A stretch of DNA of 64,000 nt, taken from assembly GCF_035046505.1 (NCBI RefSeq), contig NC_089823.1, forward strand, positions 26,646,388-26,710,387, in the 5' to 3' direction. Positions 56,871 to 64,000 of this stretch are shown piece after piece. Source of the stretch: Tiliqua scincoides. Its lineage: Eukaryota; Chordata; Lepidosauria; Squamata; Scincidae. The notes beneath the pieces were generated by a model that saw nothing but the letters and a program-made list of their open reading frames with translations, did no database searches and was not told where the DNA came from. The first letter of the stretch is position 1. Every line of letters starts with the position of its first letter. Made by a program: the position numbers and the translations under genes.

Positions 56871-57123
56871 AGCCCAATCCTTAAAGCCCAATTCAGGTTG
56901 CAGGTGTATGGCATGTACAATTTATGACTGTTCTCCATGTACAAGAACAAAAACCCCACTCCCTGGAAACTAGCACATCTGAGACAAAGGTTCAAATTTA
57001 GACTTTTCCCTTCAGTGTTGGTCTTCTGCTTCTAGGGAATTTTTGATACTGCTGGCACAGATGGGGCAAATCCCAGCCCTGGATCCACCTCTCCCATGGT
57101 GCCCAACACTTACTGCTGTAAGC

Positions 57124-57530
57124 CAGGGATGTGCTTGAGTCACTGAACCCAAGTTGCAAGTCGTGTCCCGAGTCAGTGACCCTGCGACTCGATTCGAGTT
57201 ACGAGTCATAGCATGTGATCATAGCAATTCATGAGAAATTTAGAGTATGAGTCAAGAATCATTTTGAGAAACGAGTCAAGTAGTGGGCTGAGCATGGATC
57301 TGGCTTCCAGGTTGCTTCTGGAAGCGGTGAAAAAAGAACACACACACACACCAGATAGGGACTTGTGTTACGATTGAGTCATTTCGAGTCCTCATTCATT
57401 TTTAGAGTCACTGGCCCCGAGTTGCAAGTCTAATTGGGGTCAGCGATGTCCATGAATCGAGTTGACTCAGTTGGTCAAAAAATGGGCTTTTGCCTGACTC
57501 AAGTCATCCTGAGTTGAGTGCCCATCCTTG
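57124..57530. mobile_element. hAT-like element, GACTC-rich
   Basis: CAGGGATGTGCTTGAGTCAC ... 'gttgagtgcccatccttg', inverted. Carries more than ten GAGTC/GACTC words throughout, like the element at 51169-51908. Confidence 0.55.
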
Positions 57531-57639
57531 CCTAAGTTTACTGGATTTGTGGTAGTTGTAGTGGCTCCTTCCCCTCCTGTGACAGGAAGAAAAAGGACGG
57601 CAGAAGATGCCATCTAAGCAGGAGATCCCACAGAAGTCC

Positions 57640-58090
57640 CTTTGTTGAGAGACTCACATGGCAGCTCCTTTTCCTCCCCCCTGCAAGCAAACGGCTTTCT
57701 CATCAAAGCCCCTGCAAACACTTCCACCACTTTTGGCAGCCTGTGTAAACCAAGCCTATGAACGCGATGCAGTTGTCAGAACATACAGCGAGGCGGGCTT
57801 GTGCTCCCCAGCGAGCTCAATGAAGCAGCTGCTGCCTCTTCTACGAAATGACATCAACTCCGTCTTGCTGCCATCCCCAGCCCAGTGCATTACAAGCCTA
57901 TAATAGATATTGCCAGGCCTGGGCCTCCTCTTGGCAGAAAGAGCCAAGATAATTAGAGCAAATAGATATTCACACACAGCTCTTTAGGAGCATAAGCATA
58001 ACATCAGAAAGAGCCAAGCGTAGGTGCCATATGCTGATAAAATGTTAATCTTCAGAGTACTTAATCTTCACACACTGGAAATATATTCCT
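57640..58090. other. Possible conserved non-coding element
   Basis: Repeat-free block with retained CpGs (gaacgcgatgc, cagcgaggcgggc, tctacgaaatg) and regulatory-looking AT words (agataattagagcaaatag, atgttaatcttcag). Inferred only. Confidence 0.28.
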
Positions 58091-58224
58091 CAAAGGCTGC
58101 TCTGGAGGGCTGCATGTGCCAAACTGAATAAAACAGGCCCATAAAAATGAAATTTAAATAGATAGGGTAGCATTTGCTTTCGTTTTGTTTTTATGCACAT
58201 GGCCCCATCATCCTTCACACATTT

Positions 58225-58285
58225 ACTTGGAAGTACATCTCCCTCCATTGGCTGGACCTCATTTGCATGTAGGCATGCCTAGGAT
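58225..58285. mobile_element. Short MITE fragment
   Basis: 'acttggaagtacatctccct' ... 'gtaggcatgcctaggattga' 'ggccc' follows the family layout. Confidence 0.45.
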
Positions 58286-58450
58286 TGAGGCCCCTGGAGA
58301 TTCTCATGAAATATTTCAACAAAAAAAAGTTAATAAAGAAAAGGCCAAGAGGCAATACTTCCTGCTGTTCTTTGGAAGTGCTTTTTCTTTCAGCATGGTC
58401 CCTTTTAGAATTATATAGAATCCCCACAGCCACAGGATCACTTGAAAAAG

Positions 58451-58610
58451 CTAGTGCAATATAGTGGTTAGAGCGCTGTGGTAGGACTGGGGAGACCCTG
58501 GTCCAAATCCCCCCTTAGGCACAAAGCTCACTGAGCTGCTTATTATCTCTCAGCCTAATTTAACCAATCAAGGTTGTGGTAGGGAGAAACGAGAAGCTGA
58601 GACTCAGCAT
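58451..58610 (+). mobile_element. MIR-like reptile SINE, promoter end
   Basis: A-box-like 'tagtggttagagcgctgtgg', B-box-like 'ggtccaaatcccc', then 'ttatctctcagcctaattta' and 'ggttgtggtagggagaaac'. Plus-strand counterpart of 11271-11428. Confidence 0.7.
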
Positions 58611-58649
58611 CTGCCTGCCTTCTGAACAGAGGCTCTGTCACACCTAGGA

Positions 58650-59505
58650 CTGTCACACCTCTTCTTTTAATTTTACACTTACAATATCTTTTTTTCATTC
58701 ATAGGTTATTTAATGCAGAATGTAATGAAACAAACTATCTGAATTATCTGTATTCTTTCAAACTTTGTAACCAAATAACCAGAAAAAGAAAACACAACTG
58801 CCTTATGTAACAAAAAGTGGATTTTCTTAAATCAAAGCTGACCAATGAAACTGATTCTTCTGACAGCCAATGAGGTGTTTCTATGGCTCAGCATCAAACC
58901 GATAAAGTGTTAGAATGAGTCAGCTCTCATTTCCATGTCTCAGAGCTAATACTAGAACTCCTAGTAAGTTGTGAAAGTGTTATCAAGTTGATTACTTGCT
59001 TTTTTGTTGGTTACAGATTTGTTGGGTGACATGTACTGTTATATAGTAAAATAAATTTAATGGGGATGACACCATGAGCTACTGCACTGGATGACACCAA
59101 CTCCAGAGACGTCACTGGTGGGAAGCTGGTGAGGGGTGGGATCATGGAGAGTGGGGCATATGGGGGCTAATATGGGGGGGGGGAAGGAAAATTTCTTATA
59201 TTGGAAAGAGGGAGATGAGTAAGGGCAATGTGTGGAAAGGTGTCAAATGACCTAGCTATGCCTCTGCCTTCTCCAGCTCAACAGATTGGAAAAGGACGTG
59301 GTAGAGGAGAATATTGGGCTATAGTGCTGACTCTCTAGCTCACCACTCGCCTCTCCTTCACTGTTTCATTCATGCTCTGTCCCCATCTTCCTTTTTGAAA
59401 CCAGGGAATGAGAGGATCAAAGGCTGATGTATCACCAGATAAGGAAGGACAACATTTAGCATGTTGCCTCAAGTGCCAGGAGGCCTTAGGTCACCTCTGG
59501 TCCTA
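58650..59505. mobile_element. hAT-like relics, borders unresolved
   Basis: 58706-58770 resembles the interior of 54654-55009. 59268-59505 resembles 51917-52200 ('cagattggaaaaggacgtgg', 'agcatgttgcctcaagtgcc'). Too decayed to give ends. Confidence 0.35.
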
Positions 59506-59663
59506 TAATGAAACCTGGCATATTAGAATCAAACTGTGAACCTTCTCTGTCGTACTCACTAAGATACCATTTTGGAAATCCACATTCTTCTGGCTGGCAC
59601 CTATGTGTACACTGCATTATTGTTCACAACATGGACCCTGCAGAATGTTGTCAGCAAGTTATT

Positions 59664-59668
<5 letters not shown>

Positions 59669-59714
<46 letters not shown>
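59669..59714. repeat. (TG)n microsatellite
   Basis: Twenty-three uninterrupted TG units. Confidence 0.98.
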
Positions 59715-59715
<1 letters not shown>

Positions 59716-61499
59716 TATTTATAAACCTTCCTTGGAGTTGCTATGGTTTCTTACATTCAGCCCATTTCCTCTCATATGACCTCCCCATCACTAAGATCTT
59801 ACATGCAAGCATCTCTCCAATTAAAGGCTCTGTCACAGATTACAGCAGCACACCCACAGTGAAACAAAGCTGAGAGATCCCCAATAGCCCCAGAGCTATG
59901 AGAGAGCACAACGTGATGAAATCAGTTATTTTTCTGTCATTTCAGACATACAAGGCAGCACTTCAGCCTATTCACTTACATAACATGAAGTCAAAAAGCA
60001 GGTTTTGATTTTTTCTAGGGAAAAGGCATTTTACTGATACTTATCATTCATGCTTCTTTGAGGGCTAGAACAAGATGGGACACAGGAAATCTGTGATGAG
60101 AGTCATGATCCCCCACACTATTCATTGTGTTTCCCCCCTGCAACCCCCACAGGGCCAAGTTGCACAATTAGGCACATCTAATTTGGCTCTTAAGTGTGTG
60201 AACATCTACAACAATGTACTACTAATACTGTCTTGGCACAGCAGTTCACTCATTGGTCAACATTGGGCAAGTAATTAGTTCTCAGTTTCTGGCCATTAAT
60301 GATTTGGGATTTTAAGCATGAAAGGAAGAACAAGACTGAAAAGCACTATGAACACTCAAGTGCTATATAAATGATTAATAAGAAACAATACCTTCTGCTA
60401 ATAAACAATGCACAATGGTTTTTTAAAAATTGGGTATTATAAGTTTATGAAAGAGGGCACTTGCATGTACGATTAAGTTCTAGTATTTAATAATCATGTC
60501 AGATTATCCTTGCCACTAATTATAGTGGTAGTCTTGAAATTGTTTTCTGGGTACCAGCAGTGGTTCCAGTATTCATTCATCCACGCATTTATGCCTTTCA
60601 GCTTGCATTGCAGCCCCCAAGGTGTGGGCCTGAGATTCCCAAGATCACACTGAAAAATGGAGAAAAATGCTGACCAGTTGTAAAATCTAGGTTTTTGTTC
60701 TTTTTAAAGAATTCCATCAGTTTCAAGAAAGAGAAAAGGGCTGCAGTGGAGGCTGTATACATTTGTGTGTATGATTCTTCCCTGTGTGCAGAGAGCTTTG
60801 CTCAACTGCAGTCATAAGACAAATGCAGTAGCTGCTTTTTCAGAGCATTCCCCAGATGTGGCCACATAATAAGAAAATGTGGCAGAGCAATTTTGTGTTG
60901 CTCAAAACAATATAGTTTTTAAAAACCACTATACTATAATATCCACAAGATAAACTACATAGTGGAGAAAAAAAACCCTGTCAAATCCAAGACTGCATAA
61001 AGCACACAAATTTATGATGATGTTTATTCTGGAGAATGTAATTTTTTACTTGTTAAGACTAAGCCCATTCATAGAGTCACAAAATGAGCAACGTATTTGA
61101 TAGTATTGGTAGACACATGGTTGAAATTCACACAAGAGTGGTCAACAAGGTTAAAGAGAAAGTTATCTATTTGTGAATGTTTCACTTTCTGAAGTATAGA
61201 AAATGCTACTGTGATAAACCACATAACTCTCTGTGTGAAAACAGCACTGGGCCCAAAGACAGTTTTATCTTTCCCTCAGGAGTCCTCACATCCCAAGAGC
61301 ACTGCAGCGCTAGTGCCCACTCACCCCACAAAATAAGAGAGAGCAAGAAGAACTATTAGAGATAATACTAGAAATGCTGATAATGCTCTATGAAGTGTTG
61401 TGCTCTTCCCAGGCTTCCGGTACTCTGTATCCAATTCAGGCATAGCAGGAGCCAAGCAGAATATGCAGAACAAAAATCACACCACGAACAAGAAGTGTG
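59715..61499. other. Unassigned intergenic sequence downstream of KATNAL1
   Basis: 1.8 kb, AT-rich, without recognised repeat ends or exon. Confidence 0.4.
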
Positions 61500-61515
61500 A
61501 GTCATCATTGGGACA

Positions 61516-61521
61516 TTTATT
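61516..61521 (-). promoter_or_regulatory. Candidate distal poly(A) signal
   Basis: AATAAA on the minus strand in 'tcacaataaatgtcccaatg', followed by a T/GT-rich 'ttcttgttcgtggtgtgat' about 25 nt downstream. Confidence 0.4.
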
Positions 61522-62965
61522 GTGATTTCTTCCATTCAAGGTAGAGCTGCCTTTTGTGGGAAAGGAACAGAATGTACCATTCACAGTCTTGACATTTCCG
61601 TTTTCAAAAAGAAAAAGTACAACCCAAATAACAAGAACTCATACAAACTGTTACAAACACAACCTGTGTAGCTGATCACATTCAGTAGGATTCTGCTGGG
61701 TAAACACTGGTACCTCTCTTTCCTATTGAACCGCGTCACACCTGCAGCTCTGGACATGTCCAGCAAATGCTTTGCTGAGGAGTTAGTTTTCACAATAAAT
61801 AACTTATGAGATATGAAACCTTGTAAAGCAACTGAGCAGTTCTCATGCCACTTCTAGGTGGAAACTAGAGGAACATGTGCTTAGAAAGAATCTTACCCCA
61901 TACCTGATTTAGCACTGCAGTAATGAAAGGGGGCCAGGGGAGGAAAGTGGGTGCCTCAAGGTCAAGAAACCAACTAGCGTGAAGTTGTGCTCCACACTCA
62001 CTTTTTGGGATGTGCCACCCAGACAAGATCATGTTTGTCCTTGTCTGTTTTTTTGGACTAGCAGAGATTCATACATGGATTAGTACAATTTCTACATGGC
62101 TGGTGGGTGACATGAGTGCTGAATCAGCATGACAATTGAAAAACCCCTTCATGCAGCAGCTTCCTGGAGGATGATTTTTCTGAGGCCCAAATTTTAGGTA
62201 CCTCACTCTCAAATGAAAGGGTAGCTTGAGAACTGGACCGTGAAATACCGTAAGTTCATGGCCATATAATTTTGAGGTCTGGTCAAAATAGCATCTGACA
62301 CTCATAGGCTTAGGTCACATTTTCCAAGTAGAAATGTCACTTTCACACAAAAATTTTCTAGAGCCAAATTCAAAACCAGAACCAAAAGGAATTCTGATTG
62401 TGGACTATATATACCAGACAACTAATTTGGATAAGTAGTTCCCCATGTATACATGTGAACCAGATCATTTCAAGAAGTGAACTCTACATTACATCTGAAG
62501 AGTCCAAAGATTAAGTCACTGTTAATTGGAACACTTTTCATACTCAATGAATATTAGAAAGATTCTGCATAAAAGAAAACTGCTAAAATACAAAAGAAAC
62601 AGGTGAAAATGCTAAAAAGTACCAAGATTATAAAGAGTGGGGTGGGGCAGGGGAAGTAATCCTGGATGACAAAAGTGACAGCTTATACGTATATTAGGTT
62701 TAGGTTCCACTGTCTTTCATTTCCGTATCCTATCCTGCAACAAATATGCAACTAGCATTTATAAAACATAAATTAAAACAATATTATACTAAAAACATAA
62801 AACAGTTGGCTGAAACAATGCAAGATGGACACTGGTTTGAAATTTAACACTGGCAGGTTAAACCATAGTAACCTCCAGGGTACAGTAGGCTGGCCAAGAA
62901 TTCTCTAGAAACTAATCTTTCTTCCCACTTACATTGCGGTAAAGAGAAATCAAGACTGACATTTA

Positions 62966-63144
62966 GAGCCCAACCCCATCCAACTTTCCAGACTGATGCA
63001 GCCATGCTAACAGGGTGTGTGCTGCATCCCATGGTGGGGGGGGCAGTTATGGAGGCCTCCTCAAGGTAAGGGAGTGCTTGCTCCCTTACCTTTGGGCTGT
63101 ATTGTGGCTACATTGGTGCTGGAAAGTTGGATAGTATGAGGCTC
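62966..63144. mobile_element. Medium MITE in the KATNAL1 3' flank
   Basis: GAGCCCAACCCCATCCAAC ... GTTGGATAGTATGAGGCTC, preceded by TTA. The right triplet is CCA, so the duplication has decayed. Confidence 0.7.
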
Positions 63145-63811
63145 CCAGTCCACTGAAATCAATGTAACCAGTGTAGATCAGAGACAAAAAGAAACTTGGA
63201 CCTGAGATTTCAAACATCAAATGATATCACCAGGTTCCTATATACTGGTGTCTTCACACTTTATGAGGCAATTTTGTTTGCTATTATTACACTGGCATTG
63301 GTTTCAGTAAACGTATAAACATAAAAGGAGAATGCACATCTCTAAACACTTGGGAACGTAAGGTAGACATATGCCAAGCACAGCACACTGACACACATAC
63401 ATAACATGTCTGAGGACACATCTCTCTTTTATACTTTCCATACTTATCAGTGTTCCAGCAAATACCTACTCAGCTGTGGTAACATGATCTCACCTTATTT
63501 TAACTTAATCATACTCAAGAGCTCTCTAATGGAGGGAGAGAGGCAAAAGCACCAAATAAGAACTTCAGTCCTATTTCAAGGAAGAGAGAATTAGATTCTA
63601 GCTAGATATGCAATATGGCCTAACACCAAAAGCAGAATGCAATAAGCTTTTGTTCACCTTTCCTGCACAATCCCATATCTGATTAGCGGATAAAAGCTAG
63701 AAAAATCAGGACACTGGAGTGCAGGTGTCCACAAATGCATAGGGTTTTCCTTGCTACATTTACAGTTTTTAGTATTCATTCATGAAATATCATGATCTTT
63801 CCATGTAACAT

Positions 63812-63817
63812 TTTATT
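63812..63817 (-). promoter_or_regulatory. Candidate proximal poly(A) signal
   Basis: AATAAA in 'gaaagaaataaaatgttac' on the minus strand, 45 nt downstream of the KATNAL1 stop codon. Confidence 0.45.
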
Positions 63818-63861
63818 TCTTTCTTTAAAGTGCAAAAAAAAAAAAAATTACGTCACCCAGG

Positions 63862-64000
<139 letters not shown>

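Larger units (their letters stand above)
61500..63861 (-). other. KATNAL1: Probable KATNAL1 3' UTR (extent uncertain)
   Basis: Lies directly downstream of the KATNAL1 stop on the minus strand. AATAAA words at 63812-63817 and 61516-61521 give possible short (~80 nt) and long (~2.35 kb) 3' UTRs. The interval is mostly repeat-free and AT-rich except for a MITE at 62966-63144. KATNAL1 in other vertebrates is known for a long 3' UTR. The end point is a guess. Confidence 0.4.

Overview
This looks like a vertebrate, most likely squamate-reptile, intergenic window: about 64 kb with one confidently recognised host gene at the right edge and otherwise densely nested interspersed repeats. The squamate call is an inference from the repeat set: CR1 LINEs ending in a TTCTTATG-type 3' tail, tRNA- and MIR-like SINEs with reptile-type cores, a 5S-rRNA-derived SINE, many hAT non-autonomous elements and very abundant short MITEs whose ends read GGGCCCAATCC...GGATTGGGCCC.

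Right end (63862-64000, minus strand): the last coding exon of KATNAL1, the katanin p60 A-like 1 microtubule-severing AAA ATPase. The roughly 2.3 kb to its left is a plausible 3' UTR with two candidate poly(A) signals. In human (13q12.3), KATNAL1's 3' side faces UBL3 across a gene-poor interval, and this window probably corresponds to that interval.

Left part (2.6-17.2 kb, minus strand): weak but mutually consistent signs of an unrecognised multi-exon gene. These are an ATG exon with a clean splice donor just downstream of an RFX-type X-box palindrome (17163-17177), two or more internal candidate exons, and a terminal exon whose stop codon lies 11 nt before AATAAA. Open frames of this length occur by chance in a window this size, so it is reported as a candidate only.

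Middle: a CR1 LINE with an inverted 5' half (25722-28545, twin-priming architecture); a second LINE family in three truncated copies (17.9, 22.8 and 50.1 kb) whose 3' end is shared with a 5S-derived SINE at 31727-31876; a CR1 3' fragment split by a 1.09 kb LTR-like insertion (29847-31422); and a 1.58 kb hAT element with a perfect 8-bp target duplication (39382-40963) carrying six short MITEs packed end to end that share their 3-bp target triplets (40088-40556).

Transposon layers can be ordered by nesting: SINE then hAT (0.5-0.95 kb), hAT then MITE (19.3-19.8 and 51.2-51.9 kb), hAT then LINE (50 kb), LINE then SINE (22.8-24.1 kb), CR1 then LTR-like element (30 kb), Tigger-like element then CR1 (34 kb). 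Several repeat-free blocks (29.1, 32.6, 36.8, 42.0 and 57.7 kb) look like possible conserved non-coding elements, but this cannot be shown without alignment.
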